Made by a program: the position numbers and the translations under genes. From NCBI RefSeq assembly GCF_963678975.1, contig NC_089281.1, forward strand, positions 25,400,765 through 25,464,764: a stretch of 64,000 nt of DNA, in the 5' to 3' direction. The notes beneath the pieces were generated by a model, which saw only the letters and a list, made by a program, of their open reading frames with translations, ran no database searches and was not told the DNA's origin. This document shows, one piece after another, positions 12,662-23,796 of the stretch (the stretch's first letter is position 1; every line of letters begins with the position of its first letter). Origin of the DNA: Dysidea avara. Lineage: Eukaryota; Porifera; Demospongiae; Dictyoceratida; Dysideidae.

Positions 12662-13321
12662 ATGGAGTTGGTGAACCTTGCTAGAGAGGACCTAGGTACT
12701 ACCATTACCTCAAGCTGTGTGTATGATGACAATTATCCTCCTTCTAACCTCATTGCTACCAATCGATCACTACATTCTAGGGGATATCGGGTTGAACGTT
12801 TTATCTGTCCACCTATCCAGCTACAGGTAGACTTTGCTGTTCCCATTCGCTTACAGTCAGTCTGTATTCAATTGGGTAAACTTTCTGAGTACTCTACCAC
12901 CATCAACTTGTTCCTACCTAGAACCACAGTGCCTATGAAGATATGTAGTGATATTGTTCTCAAAGGGAACTCGGTGATTAGATTAATTAATCGAGACTTA
13001 TCAGATGAACTTATTAAACCACAGACAGCTCTTTTAAAGTTTTCTTCAATCTGAGAAGGAAGAAGGGAAATTAAGTAACCCGCACACACTACTAGGTGTA
13101 ACCTCACTCATACTGAAAATAGTACATTCTTCCAGCTACCAGCCTCCAGCTGTTAAGAACCTTGAAGTGTGGGGGTTGTTTGACCACCAGAGAAGATATA
13201 ACAAAGAGAAAATACAGAAATATTATGTTGTGGTCAAAACGTGGCAGAAGGTAGAAAGGAGTGAAGAATACTTTGTTTCCTCTATGTATATATATATCAA
13301 TTTTAAGGCATTTTCAAGCCT
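12662..13321 (+). pseudogene. UBOX5: UBOX5/RNF37-like N-terminal region, frame-broken
   Basis: RNF37/UBOX5 is a U-box E3 ubiquitin ligase with an N-terminal beta-sandwich domain ahead of its U-box. Here the first Met (12662, after an acceptor-like tttacag at 12644) opens MELVNLAREDLG and then GYRVERFICPPIQLQVDF. That corresponds to the human segment where a GFRTEYFIKPP run precedes a beta-strand. This frame stops at 13054. The next conserved block, AVKNLEVWG (near 13149-13175), matches the family's IKRLEVWG motif but lies in another frame, which stays open to 13321. Joining them needs one frameshift or a micro-intron. I found no U-box or C-terminal RING exon in the window. Either a decayed copy or the 5' end of a gene with a sequence error. 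Confidence 0.6.
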
Positions 13322-13893
13322 TTAAATTGCAAATATTCTGCAGCTCCTGGGGGTTGCACCCCCTGACCCCTTTGAACTTCTAATTGCTCAAGCTAACTGT
13401 ACACTAGCTGAGCCATATAGCAAGTTTCATGCTGTGTCTCTTGTATGTCAGGTCTACAATTATCTACCTATTATACATAGTATAGAAAGTCTGAAGAACA
13501 ACAGATAGGCTTGAGCATATTTATATAGCTAGTTAGCAGTGAAATATCACTAAAATGGCATATCTGAGTGTCTAATTTTCAAAAATTTCCCGTGGGGGCA
13601 TGCCCCCAGAACCCCCTAGAATGCTTGTGCTTCGCACTTCGCAGCAACTCCTCTCACACTGGCAACATCATGTATATAGTAGCAATTTCAACATATACAA
13701 TGGCCTGACCAATTCAATTTTCCTTCCTCCGTCCCTGGTACTAAAGTGTGTTGCCTGAATTGTACTTAATTGTCTAGTAATACAAAATGAGGTATCATCT
13801 TCAACAACAACTTTCCTTATAGTGAGACCTTTAATTTAAGGGTAATTGTCCCAGCTATCTTTTTCATTTAAAAAATGATAGAAATAATATATT

Positions 13894-14265
13894 TTAATAG
13901 TCATATTTTACAACTGACATGACCAGTTCACAATTCAAAGACAAAACAGTAGTAATATAATTGTCTTTCCCAGTTGCTAATTCTCCTATTGGACATGTTT
14001 CCTGTTCAACTGGTACTACAATAGTCTCAGTGCACTTCATGGACATGTTATGTTCCTCCAACTGTGATAAGTTGTTGTGTACATGTGGTCCTAATGGTAC
14101 CTCCCTGAACTGGTAAATGGAAATTGGTGAACTGATCAGTTGGGAATAGTCTGGAACTTGTAATGGAATACTTTTAGTTGTCATCAATGAAAAAAGCTGT
14201 GTAACTTCACCACTATAAATGCAATGAAGACAAAAGCTTAAGACATGACCTGTCACTAAAGTCAT
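13894..14265 (-). CDS. putative terminal exon, unknown multi-copy family (copy B)
   Basis: Minus-strand open frame of 123 codons beginning near an acceptor-like atttatag. It shares SLMTTKSIPLQVP, YSQLISSPISIYQF and REVPLGPHVHNN with copy A (6475-6840). The C-terminal half is well diverged at the amino-acid level (TETIVVPVEQETCPIGEL) but still in frame, with one codon deleted relative to copy A. Upstream on the minus strand, near 14391, both copies retain a CAG/GTAT donor-like site. Function unknown. Confidence 0.4.
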   Translation of the reverse strand: MTLVTGHVLSFCLHCIYSGEVTQLFSLMTTKSIPLQVPDYSQLISSPISIYQFREVPLGPHVHNNLSQLEEHNMSMKCTETIVVPVEQETCPIGELATGKDNYITTVLSLNCELVMSVVKYDY

Positions 14266-14889
14266 ACACAGATTCTAATGTAGTGTCTAGAGTGTTACTA
14301 AAATATTTGTGCATAATTCGTACTTTCACACTTCCTTATTTGTCAACATAGCAAAGCTACATAGTAAACATTATTATATTTCACAATACCTGAAAAGATT
14401 GCTGGTGTTCACAGTTAGTACTGTCTACTATAATGGTGATACAACTGATATTTTGTAGTGATTTTCCTCTTCTTATATATGCAAATATGATGTCATTGTT
14501 ATTATATGGCTTTATGAGAGTAAAGCCATTTATTTACTCCACTGTAAATTCAAATGGGTACAAACAACACAAAGTTTTGGGTGGTTCTGCAATTCAAACG
14601 ACCAATGTTTTGGTAGTAACAGGAGCTTATGGTAGAATTGACCCAAAGATGTACTTGTTTATTTTAACTTTGTAAGATATAGTCATATTACCCAGATGCT
14701 CTGTAGTCTCTTCAACCTCTAACTAAGTGGTTGAAATAACCTTGTCATCATGGTCATTTTAACCATCTGTTGGTAAAATTAACTCACGTCACAAAATATT
14801 TGTTTATTTGTTTGTTTGTTTGTTTATGTTAATTAATGAGTCAGTCATCATTAGTAACAACATGCATTAATCTATACAAGTACACATAT

Positions 14890-15146
14890 AAAAATTTGGA
14901 AATTTCAACTAGAGTAGGGACCACAACACATCGATAAAAAGTACTGAAACAAGTTGGAGTAGTGCACGATATTAATCCACAGTAAGAAGTGTTATATCCC
15001 TACTGTGCATTTCCATTATGGTATCTTGAGCACAGTAGGGATATAACACTTCTTATTGTTTTACTGTGAATTAATATCGTGCACTACTCCAGTACTTTTT
15101 ATCGATGTGTTATGGTCTATACTCTAGTTGAAATTTCCAAATTTTT
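14890..15146. mobile_element. palindromic MITE
   Basis: Two arms of about 115 bp are reverse complements around about 15015. They start aaaatttggaaatttcaact and contain gtgcacgatattaat and aagaagtgttatatccctac. A single arm of the same family lies at about 9465-9600, which shows it is mobile or was once longer. Confidence 0.65.
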
Positions 15147-15193
15147 CTGTGTACTTGTTTGTTAACTTTTTTTGTAAATAATAATTATGACTG

Positions 15194-15960
15194 GTGAACC
15201 CACACATACCGCATCTGAAATTGCGCCACGTGCTCCAATTATCATCTGAAAAGCAAAGTATCCATTACACTTCGTTGTCAGCTGTGTTCAACCCATTATG
15301 CAGCATTTCAAATCAAGAACTGTTCGAAAAGCACCTCTGCAATCCACGCATACCGAAAGAAAGAAATGGTGTCACACGTCCCAGTTATATCAATTATCGT
15401 CTGAAAAGTAAAGTATCCATTACGCTTCGTTGTCGGCTATGTTCAACCCGTTACACAGCAGTATGAATCAAGAACTGTTTGAAAAGCACCTCTGATATCA
15501 AAATAGCCACTATGGATGATTTCCGTTTTGAAGGGAAGCCATCATGTGCTATTGCCAAATCGACACTTTTCACTGTCAGCAAAGATGAATGGGACACAAA
15601 AGAGGACACTAGTAAGTCCATGAAGAATGCATTGTACGTACTGCGGTATGCCAAAAGGCACCTGTCGGGCCAAAACGACGTCAAACAGTGAAAAAATCAA
15701 ACCCGTAGCCTTAGCCGTTATTGAGTTACGCTTGTCTGAAGGCATCAGTCAGTTACTTACTTACTCAAGTCAGTAGAAAATTCCGTTAAATAAATTATTT
15801 TTAAAATTCCATAGCAACTGTTGAAAAAACGCTTCGGGTCAATCTGAAAGCTTGCTTGGGCTTAGTTTCACCTAACCAATACTGCCTGATCGTCGTTAGG
15901 GGAAATTGGGCTGTTTTTTGGGTGATATTATTTTGTGGACCACGCCTACTCCTTTGTGGT
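15194..15960 (+). repeat. interspersed repeat family with ORF-like core (copy 2 of 3)
   Basis: Copies lie at about 4470-4710, here, and at 20690-21270. Shared blocks include gaatgggacacaaa, aagtccatga, ttgtacgtactgc, gttacgcttg and ttccatagcaac. The 5' part here is internally duplicated, with the aaagtatccattac and aatcaagaactgtt blocks each present twice about 190 bp apart. The read-through (KDEWDTKED, KSMKNALYVL) recurs between copies but none is a full gene. Probably a lineage-specific retroposon or decayed gene family. Confidence 0.55.
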
Positions 15961-16590
15961 CACTACTATCGTATTGTATGATATTTCACAATAATTGTTA
16001 CATACTGCATCTTAATACTTTAAACATACCTGATCTTATAGAGTTTTCAAATTGTATATAAACCTATGTTCTCCATGTTCACTTTTGATTGTGGGATGTA
16101 ACACAAATGTTATAATGGCCAGTGTACTGTAAATTTAACCATGTAGCTGGTCATCTAATGTTTACCATAGTAGACTTGACCATACACACTGAAAGTACCC
16201 AAATATGTTATTTCAACATCCTAAGTGAACAGTTATATTGACCCTCCCTAGTTATTTTGACTGATTTAGTTCAAATGCCTACCCTAGTTACAACCACCTT
16301 TAGATGGCCATTTTAACCAAAATTTCTGTAGTTTAAATTTATCCATAGAGGTCGAATTGATCCATTTGAATTTTTTTATACCTATTCTTTATATGGTATT
16401 TTTTTATTTAGTAGGATGGCTTCCTAATATGAAGTGAATGGACCCTAGCTGAGGTCATAGAGCTTCTTTCTTAATTATTAACTCTTGCTAAAACTATTAA
16501 GAGTATAGAATTACACAATGTGTTGTGATGTTGTCACATGTTGTGTATATGTGCCACAGACTAAAAATAGCAACTGTTTTTGACCATTTA

Positions 16591-16732
16591 GGAAGTAATC
16601 AAGCCTGGTGTAAATTTCTCCCAGAGAAACTTCACAGAGTTTAAAGAAAAGTTATATTCAAAAATGAATGATTGTAACGTTGTTGGAGTTTGTTCTGGAC
16701 ACTACATCAGTAAATGACTGGTAAGTGTTAGG
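16591..16732 (+). pseudogene. decayed copy of a VPS51 exon
   Basis: About 140 bp align to the VPS51 exon at 23797-23912. They share aggaagtaatcaa, a 24-bp stretch including tttctcccagagaaacttca, and ggacacta[c/t]atcagt. Small indels destroy the frame, including a deletion after cacagagttt. The aggtaatc-type acceptor and the donor region are recognisable. The copy lies 7.2 kb upstream of the better exon on the same strand. Confidence 0.7.
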
Positions 16733-17374
16733 AGTCTTCACTAGTATGTGTCTGTATCTGCAAGACAAGACAAGACAATATGTGTTGTGTATGTATGTTT
16801 GTTTTGCTAATGTGTGTTTGTGTGTTGAGGAACTATAGTACCCATGACCCCAACATTGCTATGCAGTATGCAAGCCATAAGTAGTTGGGAATTTGTTATT
16901 ACCAGGTCACTACATAGCTAAGTAATTTGAATGTTCTAAGAAACAACAGCAACTGAGCATCACTCAGTTCTTGTGTGGATTACTGGTCCTGTTCTAGGCT
17001 GCACCATCTCAAGTTCCTAAGTGGTGCATGTATAAGTATGGTTCACTAGGTAGCAGTAGCCTTTTTATGCGACTTTGTTTAAACTGTGTGTGTGTTTGTG
17101 TATTGTTTGTACTGTTAATATTGATTATGACAATATCAGTTGATGATTTTGGATCACATTTTTGATTGAAAACTTGTTGCAAAGGATCTTGATAAAATTT
17201 GTATCTTCATACATATATACTAAAATTTCAAAAGGCCAACACATTAGCCTGGTTATCTCATGGAGGTCGACACCCAGTGTTGGAGATAACAAATACCATA
17301 TTTACTGGTCAATGCTGCAATTTTCCAGCTAACATACAAAGGCGGCCATGTACTTGATCATGCAAAAAATGCTA

Positions 17375-17944
17375 CAGTGAAACCTCGTTAATAGGGCCAC
17401 CTATGGGACCCATGATAAGTGGCCCTATTACTGAGGTGGCCCTATTACCGAAAACCTTATTAATGCAGCCATAAAACAAAATGGCCTTATTATTGAGGTT
17501 TTCAACAAACCAGCAACTGTAACATCAGTATACAATTGATCTAACTAAACACACTATATAGAGTTTATCACAGAGAAAGGTAGGAGCATACGATGTACCA
17601 ATTATTCCAGCAATACTTGAGACATAATGGCTGGAAAAGCATGAAGTATACTGCCAGAATAATGGGTACCACTTCCAGTAGTTAAAATGTGCACTTAAGA
17701 GCAGCAACTTTTGCAGTGATACCTTGACTGCCTGCTCAGCTGGCCTCTTTACTGAGGGAACATTGTATTAGTTTTACCAGTTTGGTCCAGTGGTATGTGG
17801 CCACTGGCCTTTATAATGAGGTGGCCCTATTAACGAAAATTAAATAAATGTAACATAATGGAAAATACGTTTGGACTTGCTGGACCTGGCCACTATAATG
17901 AGGTGGCCTCATTACTGAGGTGGCCACTAAGTGAGGTTTCACTG
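17375..17944. mobile_element. pogo/Tigger-like MITE
   Basis: 570 bp with terminal inverted repeats CAGTGAAACCTC and GAGGTTTCACTG flanked by TA on both sides, the signature of Tc1/mariner-pogo elements. The interior repeats ggccctatta and gaggtggcc many times. No transposase ORF. Confidence 0.7.
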
Positions 17945-18130
17945 TACTTTTTTTTGCCTGTTTTTTGCTTCAAATGTGTCTGATCAACACTTGCATCAGC
18001 ATATTCAGATAAAAGCTATGGCCCTTATTCAAGGGTGGCTCTTGTGGTAATACTATATAAGAACTTATAATACTTTCCTTGAATGCTCTGTCAGCAGCAC
18101 TTGCTGTCACCAGGGAGGTTGCTATACTGT

Positions 18131-20350
18131 AATGTTTATATATCCCAACCATCGCTGTGTAGATATTGTGAGGTTGATTTCTGGTCAATATTTTTTGTGA
18201 ATAAGCAAACATACATGTTCCTAAGATACAGTACTACTGTACTTTATGATTTACTAACTTATTTACAGTGTTGGGCAAGTTACTTTGTAAAAGTAACTAG
18301 TTACATATTACTTGCAACTGAACTATTTAGTTACAGTTACATATTACCCATAAAATAAAGTAACTGTAATAATATTACATATTATATTACTTTGTATCCA
18401 CAGCCTTAAGCTGTCATATGTAAAACTACCACTTTATCACGTGACATGATTGCGTTGTTGGACAATGTGCAAATCTTGGTTATAAGTAAGAAGCTGGTGA
18501 ATAAGCTTCATTCATTAGGCTTCGTTACTTCGTTGTGGCTAGGCGTTACTCAGAGGATAACTAACGATATTAGTAACTTCGTTACTTGTAGTAATAATAT
18601 TACGTAATATTAGACTTGTTACAGTAACTATATTACTTAGGTAACGCGTTACATTTGTAAGTAGAGTAACTTGAGTTATATTACCCGTTTTTATAGCGTA
18701 TTTCGTTATATTACTTAGTTACCACAAAAGTAATAATATTACGTAACGCGTTACGTATGTAACGTGTTACTCCCAACACTGCTTATTTACATATAGAAAA
18801 TTCAAAGTGTAAGATGCACACTACTGGTATGAAGGCAGCTTATATTCAACGTGAGTCGGATCATCTTCATTTGATCTGGTATCATCACAACATGTAAGTC
18901 TGTGAAGGTTACATTGTCACTAACACTACGTCATCATCACCTGTAATAGAATGTTCCTCAGTGTATAGTTTACCTGCCTGAGTGCTTAATACAGGCTCTA
19001 TACAGCCTTCATGTCTCATACACCGTAAGCTTCTAACATTCAACTGTTTGCTCTCGTGAGTTTGTACAGACATACACACACAATTTTTCCAAAATGAACC
19101 AGGTGCATGCCCTGCTACTGGCCGTAGTCGGGTAAAATAATCAAAACTGTAATGCTAAAACATGAAAACTTCCACATACGTATAATAAGTATTTTCAGGA
19201 GTCTAAATGTTTGTACACTAATACAACCAGTCATAAACCAGTTACCCAATCATCAAGGTTTCCACATTTCTGAGTATCTTTTTAACGGGTTCTGTTGTTT
19301 AAAATAACCAATTTGTACAGGTTGTTGCAGAACAGTTTTTGTGGTACACACATAATACACATGATGGTGATACTGTTGGTCTCTCTTCAGATTCGTGATC
19401 GAGGCAGTCATTGGTCATAGTTAAACAATCCTCTACTATGCCCAGTACAAGGGAACTGTGTAACAGTCTTCACTCCTCACTGAAGACCAGTGTGGATAAG
19501 GCTACCAGTCAAGTGAAGGTCAGTCTATAACTTGTATTAATTTGATGTTTATAAGGGATAAAACCCTCAACTGGGCTACATTTTGTCCACGTCATCGATG
19601 AACTGTTTTATGGAATATCCGGGTCTGACCCGGATTGGATAATGACTTTGATAATGTATAAAACTAGTCCTACAGCAGCCCAGCTTCTTTCATGAGTAGC
19701 ACCTACTTATTGGGAATGTGTGATACTGTCTGTAGGCATACATGGGGCCATGCCTATTTATCAGTAAAGTGTGTTGGTATACACAAAGCAATGCCCACTT
19801 ATAGGAAATGTGTTTTGCTGTCTGCATAGAACTCTATCCACTAACTGATTGTTAATTATCTAAGTTACCTGTTTGGCTATCATATAGCTACCTGTTTAAA
19901 TGCACTAGCAGATCACCCAAAATTAGTGCTGAGCAATATACCAAGTATTTAATTAAACAGGGATATCTGTTTTTAATGCTGTCTTATTTCTTAACACCGC
20001 AATACCGTGGATTTTAATTAAACAGTCTTTTAGAGTTCACTATTTGAATGAAAAGTGTACATGAGAAAGGATATGACTGGTGTACAACAATATACTGGGA
20101 AAAGCTTGCTAAGCAATTCTGTCCTGAGTAAAAATGTTAAGAAACTGTACTTTTGTATCTGGATCTAGTAGTGGAAATCTAAAATGACATCTAACTAAGG
20201 CATACCAGCTGTATAGCTATACTGCAATATCAAGTAACAATATCGTATAGTCTATGGAATAACAAAACTGCTCAACACTACCCGAATTGTAACTCTTGGC
20301 ACACACATTGACTTTAAGTAACCAGGTTACATTAGGTCAGATCTGAGTCT
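18131..20350 (-). repeat. segmental duplication copy 2, with two nested insertions
   Basis: Collinear with 4740-6040. It is interrupted by a hAT-like element (18266-18781) and by a second element at about 19938-20280 whose ends read agtgctgagca and tgctcaacact. Its minus-strand reading keeps the MRHEGCIEPVLSTQAGKL and GDDDVVLVTM-stop segments of copy 1. Substitutions and small indels are spread over its whole length. Confidence 0.6.
18266..18781. mobile_element. hAT-like non-autonomous element with perfect 8-bp TSD
   Basis: 516 bp bounded by CAGTGTTGGG and CCCAACACTG. It is flanked by a perfect 8-bp duplication, CTTATTTA (18258-18265 and 18782-18789). The interior is rich in short gtaac/gttac palindromes (for example aacgcgttac), as in hAT elements of other animals. 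No transposase. The undisrupted target is seen in the paralogous segment near 4890. Confidence 0.8.
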
Positions 20351-20689
20351 GACCCAGTGATAATGCTGACCCTTGATCTTTATTCTGTGTTTGAATGTGC
20401 TTAATCAGAAGATTATACGTGGTAATAATAAATTGTGGAAAATTGCACATAATTATCATGCACTTTATAAAAACGTTACCGATGGCCTTGGGCAGAGTCC
20501 ACAGTATGGTTTAGTGTTTGTTTAGTGTTTGATGTGCCCTAGCAAGAGTAAACTTAAAAGATAACCAAGAGTATAGAACAGACAGTGAAAAACTAAATTT
20601 TTTTCTTTGATCTGTAAAATTCCTAATTTTTCCTTCTACTTGTTTGTTTACTTTTTTAATAACATAATTATGACAAATGAACCACATTA

Positions 20690-21270
20690 AAAGAAAGAAT
20701 GGCACCAGGAATGCCATAAAAGTAATTTTGCATCAAAGCACACACCCCAACAATCAGTTACGTAATGGAAAAGGAGGTGGCCATTATGTTTAGTTTTCAG
20801 CTATGCTACGTCCATTACACAATGTTACAAGTGAAGAACAGTACGAGAAACATCTCTGCAATCAATCAAGTTGCTATGGAAAGTACGGACAATAAGCATA
20901 ATATCCAACACATCCACAAGGAAGCCACATCATGCTATCATGAATCGACACCTTGCGTTGTCAGTGAAAAGGACTGGAACACAAAGGAGAACAAAGACAA
21001 GTCCATGATGCATGTATTGTACGTACTGCAGTTGGCAAAAATGCACATCTTGGGATGAAGCGACATCAAACAGTGATGAAGAAATCAAGCCCATAGCCTT
21101 ATCCATTGTCGAATTGTGCTTGGCTGGAGGCATCAGTTAGTCAGTCAATTCTGTTAATAAAAAGTTCCATAGAAACATTTTGGAAGGGTTTGGGGTTGGT
21201 CTTGAAGACATTTTTGGGCTTGACTATGCCCAACCAATGCTGCCAAGCTGTTACGAAGGGAAATTTAGTA
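20690..21270 (+). repeat. interspersed repeat family with ORF-like core (copy 3 of 3)
   Basis: Matches 15225-15800 over aagtccatgatgcat, gtattgtacgtactgca, acatcaaacagtga and aaagttccatagaaac. It includes an ORF-like core (SEKDWNTKENKDKSM) parallel to that of the copy at 15194. The frame then breaks at the same kind of position in both copies. Confidence 0.5.
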
Positions 21271-21760
21271 CTACCATACTGTATGATAAGCATGATCTCC
21301 AAAAGGTGTTCTGAAAATGTGAAGGAAATGAAAGATCCTAGTGACTTTGAAGATATGGGATATAGCACTAGTCACCTGCAGCATATTTTATTTCAATTCC
21401 AACAATACAAATTATTCTGTCTCTTCCAGCAGCAGTTACTGTAGAAATAATTTCTTTTGAGGGTTTTCATTTTTAAAGTATGTCCAGTGTACCAGCCTTT
21501 ATTTTAGCTGTTATCTTATAAACACTTGATAGGAAAGACTGTATGGATTTTGATCCTGGCTGGTATGATTCCTTCTATTTTCCTCTTACACAGAAAGCCC
21601 ATTTTGTGGCACCTAAACATGCCAGTTCTATTATAGAGACTGCACACTTGCATGTGCATGTCTAGTGGATAGGCAGTGGAATATAATGTCAATTGTCAGT
21701 GACATTGTCACTGTAAAAACTGTGGAAATTCCCCTAATAGCACAAAAAATGGGCATTTTG

Positions 21761-22367
21761 TGCACTTTGTGATACAATTATGAAACTCTCCACACAAATT
21801 GTGCTCCTCGTCACATATGTTTTTTGATATAGAGCCATCACAGATTTGACCTTTGGTGACCTTTAGAGCCATTTTTCACTAAAAATTAATCATTTTTGTC
21901 TTTATCTCCCTGAGGCATTATTTTACACTGTTAAAACATGGTATCAAATTAAAGGTGTTGACCTAAGAACTATATTGACTTATGTTTGAAGTTCATATCC
22001 CATTCCACTACAAAGTTATGATCATTTTTGTAAGTCATAAAATTCTTTGCCCTTGGGGTGTAAATTACTAATGGACAAGTAATTCATAGAATTTCATGAT
22101 TAATATGAATGATCATAACTTTGGAATGCAATCACCTATTGACTTCAAATAAAAGCTGAGTAGTTCGTTTTAGCAGCAACTTTAATTTGAAACTGTGCAA
22201 AATGATGCCTGAGGGAGATAAAGACAAAAACAATGAAATTTTCAATACAAAAATGGCTGTAAAGGTCACCAAAGGTCGAATATGCAATGGCTCTATATTC
22301 AAAAAATTATGTCACAAGGAGTACAACATATATGGAAAGTTTCATAGTTGTATCAAAAAGTGCACAA
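21761..22367. mobile_element. 607-bp long palindrome
   Basis: The first half is an imperfect inverted repeat of the second, centred near 22065. Outer arms are tgcactttgtgatacaatta and its partner ttgtatcaaaaagtgca. Inner matched blocks include gacctttggtgacctt and tctccctgaggcat. No TSD could be fixed. The 72-codon ORF inside lies in the arm and is not a gene. Confidence 0.65.
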
Positions 22368-22559
22368 CTATCATGCTATGCCGCTCTACTATAAAAAGCC
22401 CCTAGCATTCTACACTAACCAAGAGTTTACACAAAAACCAATCCATATCATAACATTAACAGTCCAAATGTTTGTGCAGTTATAATCCTGTGTGATTTTT
22501 GCACAGTAAAACATATTTATTTAGTGAATGTCTTGTTTTATTGTATTCTAATGATCAAC

Positions 22560-23240
22560 TGGGACAATTTACAATTGATACAACCAGTTCATAGTTCAAA
22601 GCCAAAGAAGTAGTTATGCACCTATCAATGTATTGCCCCACTACCCCCCCCCCCCCCCCCCCCCCTCGAGCATATATGGGGCTATAGTGGGGATTTGACA
22701 CAGCCGAATGTCAAATTCCCCATAGTAGGGCAAACCTATCGTGTCAAATCCCCACCGTTGGCCCCAGTTGCAACGTGGGATTTACTCGGGATTTGACATA
22801 GCGAAGGAAGTTACAACAAAAAATATTTGGGTGCTTACTGAACGATCGTCAAATGCCCCATAGTGGGGCAGCAGTTTCGTGTCAATTCCCCCTGTAAAGC
22901 CCCACTTACGTCCGAGGGGGGGGGGGGTGGTGGGGCAATACATTGATAGGTGCATTACACAACAGTCTTTCCTAGTCACTAACTGTCCTGTTAGATGTGT
23001 TTGCTCTTGTACTGGTAGAACTACAGTAGTCTCAGTGTACTCCAAATAGTCAAACACTTTGTGTTCCTCCAATTGTGAAGAGTTGTTGAGTACATGTGGT
23101 CCTAATGGTACCTCCCTGAACTGGTAAATGGAAATTGGTGAACTGATCAGTTGGGAATAGTCTGGAACTTATAATGGAATACTTTTTGTTGTCATCAGTG
23201 AAGAAGCATCAGCAATCATAAGATTTGTAACTTCACAACT
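22560..23240 (-). pseudogene. broken copy C of the unknown terminal-exon family
   Basis: Same minus-strand exon as at 6475-6840, nearly identical in DNA but with an in-frame stop (IPL then stop where copies A and B have Gln). It is split by a 338-bp transposon at 22617-22954. Downstream flank 23240-23490 is also collinear with 6840-7085. Confidence 0.65.
22617..22954. mobile_element. PIF/Harbinger-like MITE with TTA target duplication
   Basis: 338 bp with 25-bp terminal inverted repeats that match exactly, starting TGCACCTATCAATGTATTGC. TTA flanks both ends (22614-22616 and 22955-22957), typical of PIF/Harbinger. The intact target is visible in copy A (agttacac near 6534), so the insertion site is directly confirmed. 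The interior carries a C23 tract and several gtcaaatcccc inverted motifs. No ORF. Confidence 0.8.
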
Positions 23241-23796
23241 ATAAATACAATCAAATACAAAGTTCTAAAGTGATGCCTAAAGTATTACTATATATAGTGG
23301 TGCATGATCTGTGCCTTCAAACTTGTCTACTTTACATCAAGATAAAACAGTGAAGAAAGCCTCAGTATAGACATCATTATGGTGTACTTTATAACATACC
23401 TGCATATGTTTGCAATAATTCAACTACTCATCTGTTTGATGTACTGTCACTATACTGAAGATCCAACTAATGATTTGCAGTGATTATTCCCTTTAATATA
23501 TGTATGTTAGTTTATGTAGCTAGCATTGTTCAACTTTATATGGCGAACATGTTTATATAGGGGAGGACATTAGTTTGTGGGACATGATGTAATGTAACAA
23601 AAGTTGTACTCCATGCACGGTGAACATGTTTATGTGGTGAACATGTTTATATGGGGGTGGGATGTGGGTTATGATAAAGGATGTTGTTGTCCCATCTATA
23701 TTGACTAAGTGCCTTGACACTAGTACAAGTTAGTTGTACAGGTTCAGTGTGTATGTTTCACATTGTAAAATAACTGCTGCTTTCAAACCATTTTAG

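Noticed and set aside
22187-22405. 72-codon ORF (MKLCKMMPEG...)
   Set aside because: Lies entirely within one arm of a long palindrome and has no counterpart.
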